Assembly: GCF_021391495.1 (NCBI RefSeq)
Contig: NZ_CP090063.1
Span: forward strand, 5,580,001-5,644,000
Direction: 5' to 3'
Origin: Amycolatopsis acidiphila
Lineage (GTDB): Bacteria; Actinomycetota; Actinomycetes; Mycobacteriales; Pseudonocardiaceae
DNA: 64,000 nucleotides
How positions within the stretch are numbered: position 1 is the first letter of the stretch; each line of letters begins with the position of its first letter. Positions 51,518 to 61,215 of this stretch are shown here, in pieces. The notes under the pieces were generated by a model. The model made no database searches and was not told the origin of the DNA. It saw only the letters and a list, made by a program, of their open reading frames with translations. The translations under genes were made by a program, and so were the position numbers.

Positions 51518-52593
51518 GTGACCAATTCGATCAGAACACTTTTTGCGGATCGTGGCCCGACCGCGATAGCTAGCGTCGTAGTCTTGATAACAGTACTAGC
51601 GGTAGCGTTCGTCGCAATCTGGTGGCGGGTTCCAGACATGCTCTACCCACCTGGGCCGGACAAGTCAAGCAGCATGTCTTCACCCGAATACCAGGCATCC
51701 CGCATCTCGGCAACAGCCTCGACGCGTAGCGCACTACTACTTGGACTGGCAGGAATTGCCGCGATAGGTACTTTACTAGTGAACCTGCGCAACACGCGGG
51801 TAGCTGTGGCAACCCTTCAAGTCGCGAACGAAAATGCACAAGTAGCAATTCGAAACGTGCAAATAGCAGAGCGCGGTCATTTTACAGATCGCTTCGCGAA
51901 GGCAGTGGAGCAATTGGGGGGACTTCTATCATTATCTCACTCGGCGGAGTGTACTCCCTGCAGCAATTGATGCGAGAGGGTAGTGCGCCTGGCGACCCTA
52001 AAGTGATAGCATCCGTAATTTGCGCATTCATACGAGTAAAAAGCCCGACGATCGGCTCCACTCCTGAGAAAGACCGCAAACACGAGGTTGGAGCAGCTTT
52101 GCAAGTACTCTGCTCCACGCAGCTGGAAGAACGCCTGACGGGACTAGATTTAAGTCGAAGCCGCCTGCGTGGCCACACGATCTGGGGCGACAACCTTCGC
52201 AATGCACAGTTCGACTACTCCGATCTTTCGGGCTCGTTCCTACAAGGAGTAGATTTGACAGGAGCGGCCTTTGCGGGGACTAACCTCTCCAACACCATTC
52301 TCGTTGGTGCAACCTTGAACAGGGCGACGTTTTCCTTGGTAGTTCAGAACCCTGACATTCATCGCAATAAGCCTGTACCTAAAGATCTCATCATCACGGC
52401 CAAGATGGATGACGCGCTTATGTCGGGAGCAAGCCTGTCCGAAGCGCGATTGCATGATGTTGACTTTTCCCGGACGATCGGGCTCACTCAGGAGCAAGTC
52501 GACCAAGCCGTTGGTAACGGCGGCACCCTCTTACCTCCAGGCATCAAGCGCCCCGCCTGGTGGCCACAACAGGGGCTGGCAGACTGGCACTAG
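51518..52593 (+). pseudogene. Membrane-anchored pentapeptide-repeat protein, frameshifted
   Basis: From GTG 51518: a transmembrane helix (AIASVVVLITVLAVAFVAIW), a second helix (ALLLGLAGIAAIGTLLVNL), then FTDRFAKAVEQLGG. After the six-G run at 51916-51921 the homology continues in another frame: TSIIISLGGVYSLQQLMREG, VICAFIR, and pentapeptide repeats (LTGLDLSRSRLRG, LSGSFLQGVDLTGAAFAGTN). One more G would join the two parts into a 358-residue protein. Such proteins are common in actinobacteria; their role is unknown. It lies between int and the right att. Confidence 0.75.
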
Positions 52594-52735
52594 GTGCCTG
52601 CGCCTTCGCTTGGTCGACCGTTGCCTCGACGCGCTCTGGAGCCAAGGCCCCCGGAGCTTAGTCACTCACTTTGTCACTCACCGAATACGCATAGGGCGAT
52701 TGACTGCTTTGGCGAAGAGATCGGTCAACTGCAAA

Positions 52736-52777
52736 GGGGGCCTCTGACCTCGAATTTCTTCCAGGTCAGAGGCCCCC
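52736..52777. terminator. Strong bidirectional terminator at the right border of copy 1
   Basis: GGGGGCCTCTGACCT and AGGTCAGAGGCCCCC form a perfect 15-bp stem with a 12-base loop, ending 6 bases before the tRNA half at 52783. It would stop both element transcripts and a tRNA transcript from the right. Confidence 0.8.
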
Positions 52778-52782
52778 TCAGG

Positions 52783-52827
52783 CCGTCGGGACGACAGGAT
52801 TCGAACCTGCGACCCCTTGACCCCCAG
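52783..52827 (-). other. att site between the two copies: 3' half of tRNA-Pro(GGG)
   Basis: Identical to the left-border segment at 35011. The 5' part of the tRNA is again missing, and the same element arm follows. It is the hybrid site through which one unit could be excised, leaving a single copy. Confidence 0.85.
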
Positions 52828-53536
52828 GCACCTGATCATGACGAAAGACCTGCTAGAACGCCAGATCAGGCTCCCTTCTGACGTCCGTGGACGTCCGTGG
52901 CAGACCGTCCGTTTCCCCGGCGATTGTCACTCAGTTCGTCACTCAGCCCACTGCTGCGACCAGCAGAAAGATGCTGAAACAGGCGCGGGCCCCTCCCCTG
53001 TTTCAGCCTTGGTGACACTGTGACCGTAAGAGAGTGTGGGGAACTGATGTCGTACCCAGCTGTCACAGGGCTGTCACACCCGTTTACCCAGGTCAACAGC
53101 CCTTGAGTGACAGAGTGACAGGTGTGACAGGGTGTACCGACCCCCCGACCTGTCACACCGGCTTCACTGGCGCTGTCCGCAAAGCCCGCCCTGGTTCAGA
53201 CGCGGAAGTAGATTCCAGGTATCTCACGCTTTCAAGGCGGGCAGAACAAGGCCCCCGACGATCGCAGAGCCCTTGACCTGCACCTTCGCATTTCATCGAA
53301 CTGGGACGAACCTGGGCGACTGTCAGCGATTCAGACCAGGAATGAGACCGGGCAGGCCGCAGGGGAACGGGCGTTGCGCGCGCTGCAACGCTACCGGCGG
53401 AGCCGGCGCGCCCGGAGCCCGAAGATGGCGCCATAGTGCTCGCGGTCTTCGACACTCGTGAGCATCGACGGGTGCCTGTAATGCGTCCGCCGTGCGCGGC
53501 GATCTACGCAGCGTACTGTGATCGCCCTCCGCCCGT
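52828..53536. repeat. Left arm of copy 2: TGTCAC repeats, no gene
   Basis: Same as 35056-35764 in copy 1, offset 17,772, with the GTGACA repeats in the same places (for example 53107, 53116 and 53124). Confidence 0.55.
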
Positions 53537-55044
53537 ATGGGCATGGCTCTGGAGCGCTGCATGGAACCGGTTCGAACCGCGGCTGGCCTAGAAGCTGACT
53601 GGAACACCGAGCGCAACTCCGAGAAAGGCTGGCCTCAGTTCCTGGAGTCTGTAAGCATCGATGGACTCCGCGGCTGGCGCGGCGAGGAGATCGAGTTTCG
53701 GTTCCCGGTCGTTGCCATCGCGGGCGTCAACGGCTCGGGAAAGAGCACGGTACTCAAGGCAGCCGCGACGGCTTATCGAGCAAAGAAGACAACGAGCAAG
53801 CACCTGAAATCAGTCACATTTAATCCTGATGATTTCTTTCCCAGTACGCCGTGGGAGAACGTCAATGGCGTTGTCCTGGAACATCGGTTCCGCTTGGGCG
53901 GAGAAGTCAGAACCGTACGAATTCGAAAGCGCACGGAGCGTTGGCGAGGAATGCCATCTCGCGCAGAGCGCGTGCTATTCTTCCTCGATATCAGCAGAAT
54001 TCAGCCCATCGATACTCTTATTGGCTACGGCAAGCTGGCCAAATCGGCAGCATTCTCGGGCGATGGCATGCTCGAATTGTCCGACGAGTTTCGCGCCCTC
54101 TTGAGTCGCGTACTGGGGATATCATTCAGTTCGGGAAAAGTGTTATCGCAGGGCGAGAAGCAGGTTGGCGTCCTAGAGCGCAACAATATGACCTACTCGA
54201 ACTATCATCAGGGCGCCGGCGAGGACACCACCGCCGATCTCGTGGCAATGCTGCAGGAATTGCCACGGAACTCGTTGGTGGTAATCGACGAAGTTGAAGC
54301 CTCACTGCACCCTCGCGCACAGCGAAGGCTTATGGCAGAACTTCTAGATGTCGCGCGCCGTAAGCGACTCCAGTTTATACTTTCAACTCATTCGCCGTAC
54401 ATATTTGAACAGCTGCCGCAGACGGCGAGAATCTTCATCCACTTGGACAGATCCTACGGCCGACAAGTGATTTATGGGGTTACCCCAGAGTTCGCTTTGT
54501 CGCTGATGGACGACGTTGGCCATCCGGAACTAACTCTTTATTGTGAAGATGCCGAGTCCGTCTTCTTGGTTGACCGCATAGTGTCGTATGAAGACTTCAA
54601 TAGCACATTGGCGAAGCGGATAAGAATGGTAAGCGTAGGCCCGGCAAGCACGGTTAAGGCGATCGGCCGAGTCGCAGCCGAGGGCAAGCTTCCCGGTAAA
54701 GGTTTGGGGTACTAGATGGTGATCAAGATCTAGCCGAGGGCTGCATTAAAATCCCAGGATCGAAATCTCCAGAAGCAACGCTTTTTCAGTCGTTCACGTC
54801 GGCGCAGTGGGCAAGCGTCGCCGAACTGCTTGGGGTTCGCCCCGGCGATCTAGAGGATGCTGTTGAAGATGCGATGCGATTAGAGAACGTGCACACCTGG
54901 TGTCGGCGAACTGCCGAGCGACTAGGACCTCGTGTTCGCGCTCAGCGCGTGTGGGAGGACGCCGTATCCGTGTGGGTGGACCAGATTTTGCCTGATGCTG
55001 ACCGAAAGGCGTTTGTCGAGGAAATACGCTCGCGGCTCGGCTGA
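53537..55044 (+). pseudogene. OLD-like AAA ATPase, copy 2, truncated by frameshift
   Basis: Identical to copy 1 for 391 residues, then GKGLGY and a TAG at 54713-54715. Copy 1 has five G at 36934-36938; here there are four (54706-54709). The break removes the DxD of the TOPRIM-like tail and the last 110 residues. The ATPase core remains intact. Confidence 0.8.
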
Positions 55045-55195
55045 AGCGCGGCCGCGGAAACAGATCCCACCGGCCGGGTTGCCGCCCTTCACACGATGCG
55101 GGCGAGCAGGAACAGCCCGTGGCGAACCGACCAGGGTGCCAGAAGTCGGTGTGGCGGTCGGGGCCGAACAGCAACGTCCCCTGGACGCCCTCGGC

Positions 55196-55375
55196 CTACC
55201 TGCGGTTCATCTCCCGGAGCTGCCGCTTGAGGTCGTCGATGTCCCAGCGGTGATGACCACCCGCAGTAGTCAGAGTCGGTTCGATCCGGCCCTGGCTGAC
55301 CCACCGCTGCAGGGTGCGGCGGTCCACTCCTATGGCTTTCGCAGCGTCAGCAGTAGGGACAAGGTCACCGGGCAC
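55196..55375 (-). CDS. MerR/HTH_17-type DNA-binding protein, copy 2
   Basis: Same 59-residue GTG-started helix-turn-helix protein as at 37425-37604, with the same divergent repeat-filled promoter region (CGCGA series at 55421-55464). Confidence 0.72.
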   Translation of the reverse strand: MPGDLVPTADAAKAIGVDRRTLQRWVSQGRIEPTLTTAGGHHRWDIDDLKRQLREMNRR

Positions 55376-55519
55376 TTACGTACTGTTGCCCGCGAATGTC
55401 GCGTTAGTCCACTCGGGTGACGCGATTCACCGCGAACACAGCGATTTATCGCGATGGACCGCGACCATGTACGCTTGTCGTCAAATGTCGCGTTTGCCGC
55501 AGGACTGAGTGGAGGGGTT

Positions 55520-55801
55520 ATGAGCATTCATCCTGACTTCAAACCGAAGCAGCGGGAGTTGATCTACGAGGCGATGGCTCGACACATCGCCTCCCGAATC
55601 GAGCGCGGCGAGCTGAGGCCGGACGACCCCTTGCCGTCGGAGCGGCGCCTTGCCCAGGAGTACGGTGTCTCGCTCGGCTCGGCGCGGCACGCGACGCGGC
55701 TTCTGCGGTATCGGGGTCTCGTCGATACGGTGCCGGCCAAGGGCACGTTCGTTGCTGAACGACCGACGCATGAGGAGATCTCCGATGCCCACAACTATTG
55801 A
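55520..55801 (+). CDS. GntR-family regulator, KorSA-like, copy 2
   Basis: Identical 93-residue winged-helix protein to that at 37749. A second dose of this repressor would act on both copies. Confidence 0.85.
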   Translation: MSIHPDFKPKQRELIYEAMARHIASRIERGELRPDDPLPSERRLAQEYGVSLGSARHATRLLRYRGLVDTVPAKGTFVAERPTHEEISDAHNY

Positions 55802-56039
55802 TCCATCGCTGCTGCGAGAACTCGGCAGCGGTCTTGTCGATCCGGATTGCCCTGATGGAAGGGTGTGCGTGCGGTGCGCAGTACCGGCAACGCTCTATGC
55901 CGTCGATCTGCTGGGCACCGCGTGGGACACCTGCGCCGCTCATCACGGACAGGTGATGCTCGCCCTTCTCCGCGGCGAGGTTGAGGACATCGAACGCAGC
56001 CTGAGCGCTCCCACTCTAAAGCTCCTTAAAAGCCCCTGA
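55785..56039 (+). CDS. Small CxxC protein, copy 2
   Basis: Identical to the 84-residue protein at 38014, again overlapping the GntR gene by 17 bases. Confidence 0.65.
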   Translation: MPTTIDPSLLRELGSGLVDPDCPDGRVCVRCAVPATLYAVDLLGTAWDTCAAHHGQVMLALLRGEVEDIERSLSAPTLKLLKSP

Positions 56040-56183
56040 CCACCGGAAACAGTTCTACTTGGAAGCCTGCGCGGGGCGAACCCGTGACTCTGTCACTTCC
56101 GGTTCTTTTCGCCACCTTCCGACCGGGCTTGGCCCACTCACCCAGGGAGCGGATCGCAGGAAATCCGCAACCCGGCGCATGAG

Positions 56184-56293
56184 GAACCCCTCTCGCGGCA
56201 CTTGCCGTCCCCTAGCGGGCGACGCGGAGCCAATCGCGGCGCCTGCCAAAACCGGTCGGGGACACGCGGCCGCAAGGTCCGCGAGAGGGGTTC
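56184..56293. repeat. Long inverted repeat, copy 2
   Basis: GAACCCCTCTCGCGG and CCGCGAGAGGGGTTC as in copy 1 (38413-38523). The loop is one base shorter because CC became C at 56215-56216. Confidence 0.6.
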
Positions 56294-56295
56294 TG

Positions 56296-56496
56296 CTATG
56301 CCGATGGACGGCCGTGCAACCAGACCTCATCTTCCTTCAACTCGACCAACTGCTTGCACAGGTTCACCACGGCGTACACGCGTTCGTCGTGGATGGGCGA
56401 GTTTGGCGGCCGCTCCTTGACGTACTGCAAGGTCTCGGTGATGACCTCCCGACCTTCGCGTAACCAGTCGGGGATCAAGCGGGCCTGAGGTGACAT
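56296..56496 (-). CDS. Small hypothetical protein, copy 2
   Basis: Identical 66-residue protein to that at 38526-38726, with the same ribosome-binding site. Confidence 0.65.
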   Translation of the reverse strand: MSPQARLIPDWLREGREVITETLQYVKERPPNSPIHDERVYAVVNLCKQLVELKEDEVWLHGRPSA

Positions 56497-56607
56497 GGCG
56501 ACTCCCTTCAAGATTGGCCGGGCTGGCGCTTCCCCCGCCAGCCCGGCAGATCGAGTAGAACATATGTTCGAAGAGCAGGCAAGGCGAGGCCCGCTAGCAT
56601 CACCGGT

Positions 56608-56817
56608 ATGGTGCCGACGTTGGCTGAGCTGGAAGCGCGGGTGATCGCGCGAGGCGAGGCGCGCATCCGCGCTGTCGTGCAGCTGCAAGACCAGCTCGTG
56701 CGTCAGCACGCGGACACAAGCGCCCGCGTCCGCGCTACCGAGCAGACCCTCGCTGCGATCGAGAAGAACCTCTCGGAGTGCAAGGCCCGTCTGCTCGGCG
56801 CTCTCAGCGACGCCTAA
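56608..56817 (+). CDS. Small coiled-coil protein, copy 2
   Basis: Identical 69-residue protein to that at 38838. Confidence 0.6.
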   Translation: MVPTLAELEARVIARGEARIRAVVQLQDQLVRQHADTSARVRATEQTLAAIEKNLSECKARLLGALSDA

Positions 56818-56822
56818 TCGCT

Positions 56823-57749
56823 CTACTTTCGGCTGGTCACGAGGTTGGCGGGCATCTCACCGGCCAGGAAAGCACTGATCTGCTCGGCCGCGACGGCGTA
56901 GCAAAGCGCGTTCGTTCCCGGCACTGTGCGCGCCATGTGCGGGCTGATGATCGTGCCGGGGCATTGCCAGAGCGGATGCCCTTCCGGGAGGGGTTCCGGG
57001 TCCGTGACGTCAAGGGCTGCGCGCAAGCGGGCCGCCTGCAACTCGGCCACTAGCGCGTCAGTGTCGACGATCTTCCCGCGACCCGCGTTGACGAGCAGTG
57101 CGCCGTTTGGCATCGCGGCCAGGAATGCCTTATCGACCAGGCCCCTTGTGTCCCCCGTGAGCGGCGCGGTGATCACAACAACGTCGTGTTCAGGTAGCAA
57201 CGCCGGAACGTCGGAGGGTGCGTGTACGCCCTCCCGCGCCCTGCTCGCGACCAGGGTCGGCGTGGCGCCGAACGGGGCCAGGCGCTCAGCAACCGCTCTT
57301 CCGATGCTGCCAGCGCCGACGATCAGCACTCGACTGCCGGCCAAAGTGTCCGCGGCAACCCGTCGATGCGCCCACATCTCCTCGTCCTTGAACTGGACAA
57401 GTGCCGGCCACTGTCGATAAACGCACAGGATTGCCGACAGAATCCACTCCGAGACAGGCCCTGCGTGCGCTCCCCGGGCTGTGGAAAGCGTGATGTCAGC
57501 CGGAACGTCGCCGGACCATTCGTCAGCGCCGGCCGACAGCAGTTGCACCATGCGCAGATTGTCGAGCTGCTTCAAGAACGGAATCGGACGATGGCTGCTC
57601 CGGTACGGCGGAATTAGTACCTCAGCGTCGCGCCTCTCCGCTGGCAGCGGTTGGTTAGGGTCGTATGTCACGACCTCCACGCCTTCAATACCGCTAAGGA
57701 CTTCGACACCCACTTGGTCGTCAGTCTCATTGCTCACAAGAACACGCAC
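56823..57749 (-). CDS. D-isomer-specific 2-hydroxyacid dehydrogenase, copy 2
   Basis: Identical 308-residue enzyme to that at 39053, GTG start one base after the GntR-kinase stop. Confidence 0.88.
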   Translation of the reverse strand: MRVLVSNETDDQVGVEVLSGIEGVEVVTYDPNQPLPAERRDAEVLIPPYRSSHRPIPFLKQLDNLRMVQLLSAGADEWSGDVPADITLSTARGAHAGPVSEWILSAILCVYRQWPALVQFKDEEMWAHRRVAADTLAGSRVLIVGAGSIGRAVAERLAPFGATPTLVASRAREGVHAPSDVPALLPEHDVVVITAPLTGDTRGLVDKAFLAAMPNGALLVNAGRGKIVDTDALVAELQAARLRAALDVTDPEPLPEGHPLWQCPGTIISPHMARTVPGTNALCYAVAAEQISAFLAGEMPANLVTSRK

Positions 57750-57750
57750 G

Positions 57751-58602
57751 CTAATCGACCTTCGCGTTCTCGACTTGTTCAACCAGTCGTCGGGCCTGCG
57801 ACTGCAAAGGCTCGCTAGACGCCGAATTGTCCACCACGATGTGGGGAATGGGCGGACGCAAGTCGAGATCTATCCCCTCCACGTACCGCGACCAGTCGGC
57901 GAGCTTCGCGGAGTCTCGGGCTGCGCCACGATGGCGAACGTAGGTATGCATTGTCTCTGCATCGCAGTAGACCCATGCAAACGTCGCAGTCGCTCCGAAA
58001 TCTTTGCAGGTGGCTAAAGTTCTGTTCACCCAAGCCGCATCGGCGAATTCACGGAGAAACGGTGCGGTGACGACCGAACTGTTTCCGCACTGGAGGTTTT
58101 CGGTCAGCGCGTTCATCAGAGATTCGTATTCACGAGGCCGGATCGTAGATAGATAGAAATCGGACTCTCTGTCGTGCGGCGAGCGTCCAACGGCTTCAAG
58201 GGCGGCCTCGACAACCGGCCGCGTCAGCGTGTCCTTGTCGAGCAGCGCCCACCCCGTATCGCGGGCAACGACCCGGCCAAGCTCAGTCTTGCCGCTACCC
58301 GCATAGCCGCCGACGAAAACGACGTGCGGCGTGGACGGCCGAGGGCGGATGCTGGCCTGCTCTGGCGCCCTGACAACTCGGCCGGCGCGAGGTTTGCTCT
58401 CCACCAGTCCTTCCTTGCTCAGGATCGCCATCGCGTCGTTGATCACCGGCGTGCTGACCTCCCACTCTTCGGCCAGTTCACGCGTGGACGGCAGGCGTTG
58501 GCCGTCGCGAAGTCTCCCAGCCTCGATGTCGTTGCGGATGTGTCGCGCCACCTGCATGTGAAGCGGCTCCGACCGGCTGACGGTTGGGCGTGGGCGCGTC
58601 AT
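57751..58602 (-). CDS. GntR winged helix-P-loop kinase fusion, copy 2
   Basis: Identical 283-residue fusion to that at 39981, with the same CTACCAGA pair upstream (58628-58645). Confidence 0.8.
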   Translation of the reverse strand: MTRPRPTVSRSEPLHMQVARHIRNDIEAGRLRDGQRLPSTRELAEEWEVSTPVINDAMAILSKEGLVESKPRAGRVVRAPEQASIRPRPSTPHVVFVGGYAGSGKTELGRVVARDTGWALLDKDTLTRPVVEAALEAVGRSPHDRESDFYLSTIRPREYESLMNALTENLQCGNSSVVTAPFLREFADAAWVNRTLATCKDFGATATFAWVYCDAETMHTYVRHRGAARDSAKLADWSRYVEGIDLDLRPPIPHIVVDNSASSEPLQSQARRLVEQVENAKVD

Positions 58603-58781
58603 TCGACTTCCTCTCTGCGCTGCTTTGCTACCAGAGGCTACCAGATGGGAGTCGTGATCTCCGCAGGTGGAACACCGTTTCTGAAGAAATTTGGATCTAC
58701 CAGTTGACCATCTGAGCTCTCAACTGTTAGCTTTCGTGGTGTCCGGGATCACGGACAACCGAACGAGGCAAAGGGAGACCG

Positions 58782-59108
58782 ATGAGGTCCGCACACATGA
58801 GCCGCCGACAGGCCGAAGCGTCCTTCGACGGCCTCGACGTTGACTACGACCACGTTCTCGCCGCTCAGGCGAACGCTGTGCATTACACGGACGCGCTCGA
58901 GCTGGCTGACGCGGCCGACCTCCTGGAAGACATCGACCGTGAGCTTGCCGCTGCCAGCACGGCCGCTCTGATTCGCGCGCCGCGCTTCATTGATCCGCGC
59001 CGTGCAGCTCGCTCCCGCCGCCGCGCCAATCGACGCACCTGCGCCGCCTGCACGACGGTTTCGTCGTTGACGCGGCGCACGACCAGGCCGACGGTGCCGT
59101 CCCCATGA
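58782..59108 (+). pseudogene. First transfer-operon gene, copy 2, frameshifted
   Basis: Follows copy 1 up to the arginine-rich NRRT, then CC replaces CCC (59038-59039) and the frame becomes CAACTTVSSLTRRT, ending at 59108 instead of 59128. The next gene's start at 59128 is no longer coupled to its stop. Confidence 0.7.
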
Positions 59109-59127
59109 GCGGGGAGGCCGCCGCGTG

Positions 59128-59283
59128 ATGGGCGCGAAGTCTGTCCGCAGTCCGCAGCCACTGAGTGAAGACGAGTACGGGGCGCGCTGTGACTGCCGCT
59201 GCCCGCTCGTGCCGGGTACGCACCCGGCCGGGGTGTGCGCGCAAGTCCGGGACGCCGCGACGACGACCGGGCGGCACCAATGA
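59128..59283 (+). CDS. Small Cys-rich protein, copy 2
   Basis: Identical 51-residue protein to that at 41359. Coupling to the upstream stop is lost by the frameshift before it. Confidence 0.58.
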   Translation: MGAKSVRSPQPLSEDEYGARCDCRCPLVPGTHPAGVCAQVRDAATTTGRHQ

Positions 59284-59612
59284 CCCGCTATCTGATCAGT
59301 GACCCCGGCGCGGCGCATCCCGCCAAGAACGCCACCGCGCCGGGACTCCCCAACCAGCCAGGACACGACTCGAAGGGAAGGGCACTCATGGTGTCACAGG
59401 AACTGCTTTCCCGGGCCTCGCGCCGGACCGGCTACCGGAAGGACCTGGTGGCCGCGCCTGTGCAGATCATCGCGGGGCGGCACGCCGAGGGGCACAGCGT
59501 CGGGCAGATCACCCGCTATCTGAAGGACCAGCTGGGTCCTGACAACACGGCTGCCGCGCGCACCTTCGTCGCGTGGGTCATCGCCGCCGCCGAGCGAGGT
59601 GAGGTGGCATGA
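59280..59612 (+). CDS. Hypothetical transfer-operon protein, copy 2
   Basis: Identical 110-residue protein to that at 41511. Confidence 0.65.
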   Translation: MTRYLISDPGAAHPAKNATAPGLPNQPGHDSKGRALMVSQELLSRASRRTGYRKDLVAAPVQIIAGRHAEGHSVGQITRYLKDQLGPDNTAAARTFVAWVIAAAERGEVA

Positions 59613-60067
59613 ATCCGCGTAAGCGTCGCCAGTCGGTAACCACGATCTACGACGGCCGCACTCACCTGGTGGCGTTGTGCCGTGGCCGGCGGGAGGGGCT
59701 ACCGGTGTTCGGCTGGGGCGAGGCCCCGGCCACCCTGCTCACCCGCGCCCAGCTGCGAGAGGCCGGGTTGCGCCCAGGCGGACAGGACCCGGTGGCGTTG
59801 CTGGTGTTCCGCCACTTCAAGCCGTACGCCCACGAGACCGTGGCGGAGCTGTTCTCGGTCGAACGCGCCAGGGAACGTCGCACCCCCACCCCAGCTCAGC
59901 GGGTCGCGCTGGGCAAGGCACTGACCGCCCGCCGGATCTGCCGCACCTGCCACGAAGACGTCGGCTACTACGTGCCCACCTCTACCCGCCAGTGCTGGGC
60001 CTGCGAGGGCGCCGAGCTGGCAGAGCTGAATCCCACGACCGAACTCGCCACGGAGGTGGCCGCATGA
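59609..60067 (+). CDS. Zinc-ribbon protein, copy 2
   Basis: Identical 152-residue protein to that at 41840. Confidence 0.7.
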   Translation: MNPRKRRQSVTTIYDGRTHLVALCRGRREGLPVFGWGEAPATLLTRAQLREAGLRPGGQDPVALLVFRHFKPYAHETVAELFSVERARERRTPTPAQRVALGKALTARRICRTCHEDVGYYVPTSTRQCWACEGAELAELNPTTELATEVAA

Positions 60068-60243
60068 GCAAGACGACAACGGTGCTGCCGAAAAAGAACA
60101 CGCTGCGGAAGTTGTTGTGGGGCTTGGTGTTCCTCGCACTGGTGATGTGGGTGATCAAGCACCCGTACCAGGCCCGCGACGCTGTACAGGCCGCGGTGCA
60201 CGCCCTGTCGGTGCTGTTCTCCGGTTCGGGAGGTGGCCGCTGA
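60064..60243 (+). CDS. Single-helix membrane protein, copy 2
   Basis: Identical 59-residue protein to that at 42295. Confidence 0.7.
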   Translation: MSKTTTVLPKKNTLRKLLWGLVFLALVMWVIKHPYQARDAVQAAVHALSVLFSGSGGGR

Positions 60244-60410
60244 TGGCCGCGAAATTGGACACCCACTACGGCACGCGCAGCTGGTGGGACGGCACGGTCC
60301 GCACCCTGTGCGGGCTCCGGCTCCCGGCGGAGGCGCGCTACGTCCGCGGCAAGGCCACTTGCCCCGCCTGTCTTACAGCACGCGCCAACGGCGTCACGAA
60401 GGGACGGTGA
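60243..60410 (+). CDS. Small zinc-binding protein, copy 2
   Basis: Identical 55-residue protein to that at 42474. Confidence 0.65.
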   Translation: MAAKLDTHYGTRSWWDGTVRTLCGLRLPAEARYVRGKATCPACLTARANGVTKGR

Positions 60411-61003
60411 TCACGGTGTCGATTTTCGAGGTTCTGGAACGGCGCGGGACGTGGGTGCTGCTGAAGTTCGCCGCCACCTTCGCGGTGTTCATGCTGCTGC
60501 ACCTGCTCCGGATTCCGCTCGTGCTGGTGGCGCGGGTACTCGAGGTCTGCCTCCGTCGCCTCAACGGGTTCGCCGCCCGGCTGGCTACCGCCCCGCCGCG
60601 GGGCCGGTCAACCAGTTCTTCCAGCCCAGCAACGGTTTACGAGGGGAGGCTGTCAATGTCCACGCCTGAACACAAACCCGCCACTACCGAGCCGAACGAC
60701 CACATCGGACACGCCGCGGCATCCGCCGAGCTGCAGGCCCGGCAGGACCCGGACACCGCGCTCTATGCCCGCGTCACCACGCCGACTCGCACCACGCGCG
60801 TGATCTCGTGGCTGGGCTGGCACGTCGGCGAGTTGTCCGGCATCACCGGACCGGTCGTGTTCGGCGCCGCCGTGTCCAGCTGGTTCTACCTCGCCTCCGG
60901 CCTGGCCGCGCTGGGCTGGGCCGGGAACGAGCTGCGGCTTCGCCGCCAGCAGCACAACGCTTCGGCTAGGGCGACGTCCGCTGGGGACGGTGAGGTCAAG
61001 TGA
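60407..61003 (+). pseudogene. Membrane-anchored small protein, copy 2, fused to the next gene
   Basis: Four G at 60600-60603 instead of five shift the frame after PPRG, giving RSTSSSSPATVYEGRLS and then reading in frame into the next protein (MSTPEHKPATTEPND) to 61003. The fusion carries the hydrophobic segments of both proteins. The downstream start at 60656 is still usable. Confidence 0.65.
60656..61003 (+). CDS. Transfer-operon membrane protein, copy 2
   Basis: Identical 115-residue protein to that at 42888, with the same ribosome-binding site, now also reachable as the tail of a fusion. Confidence 0.68.
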   Translation: MSTPEHKPATTEPNDHIGHAAASAELQARQDPDTALYARVTTPTRTTRVISWLGWHVGELSGITGPVVFGAAVSSWFYLASGLAALGWAGNELRLRRQQHNASARATSAGDGEVK

Positions 61004-61215
61004 CCCGGATTGCTGATATCGCCGGGTCCTGGACGGTGCTGGTCACCACCCCGGCCGGGGAGACCGTCGCCGCCGGGAACTGGCCGGACTTGAGCGAGGC
61101 CCACGGGTGGGCACGCGAGATCAATCAGGGCCAGTTGGCGCGGGTGCGCGGGTTGTTCCCCCTCGTGCTCGCCCGGGACCTCCGTATCGAGTTGGAGAGG
61201 GGTGTGTGGGGATGA
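61000..61215 (+). CDS. Small transfer-operon protein, copy 2
   Basis: Identical 71-residue protein to that at 43232. Confidence 0.6.
   Translation: MTRIADIAGSWTVLVTTPAGETVAAGNWPDLSEAHGWAREINQGQLARVRGLFPLVLARDLRIELERGVWG

Larger units (their letters stand above)
35011..52782. mobile_element. AICE copy 1 (17,772 bp), integrated at tRNA-Pro
   Basis: Bounded by direct repeats that start with the tRNA-Pro 3' end at 35011 and 52783. It carries the full set of an actinomycete integrative and conjugative element: integrase, excisionase, RepA-like ATPase, prim-pol primase, FtsK-type conjugation pump, DUF2637-like membrane protein, GntR regulators and accessory genes. Beyond 52783 the whole sequence repeats, so this is the left unit of a direct tandem. 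Because int lies beside the right att and the tRNA is read on the minus strand, the intact tRNA gene is expected at the far right end of the array. Confidence 0.92.
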
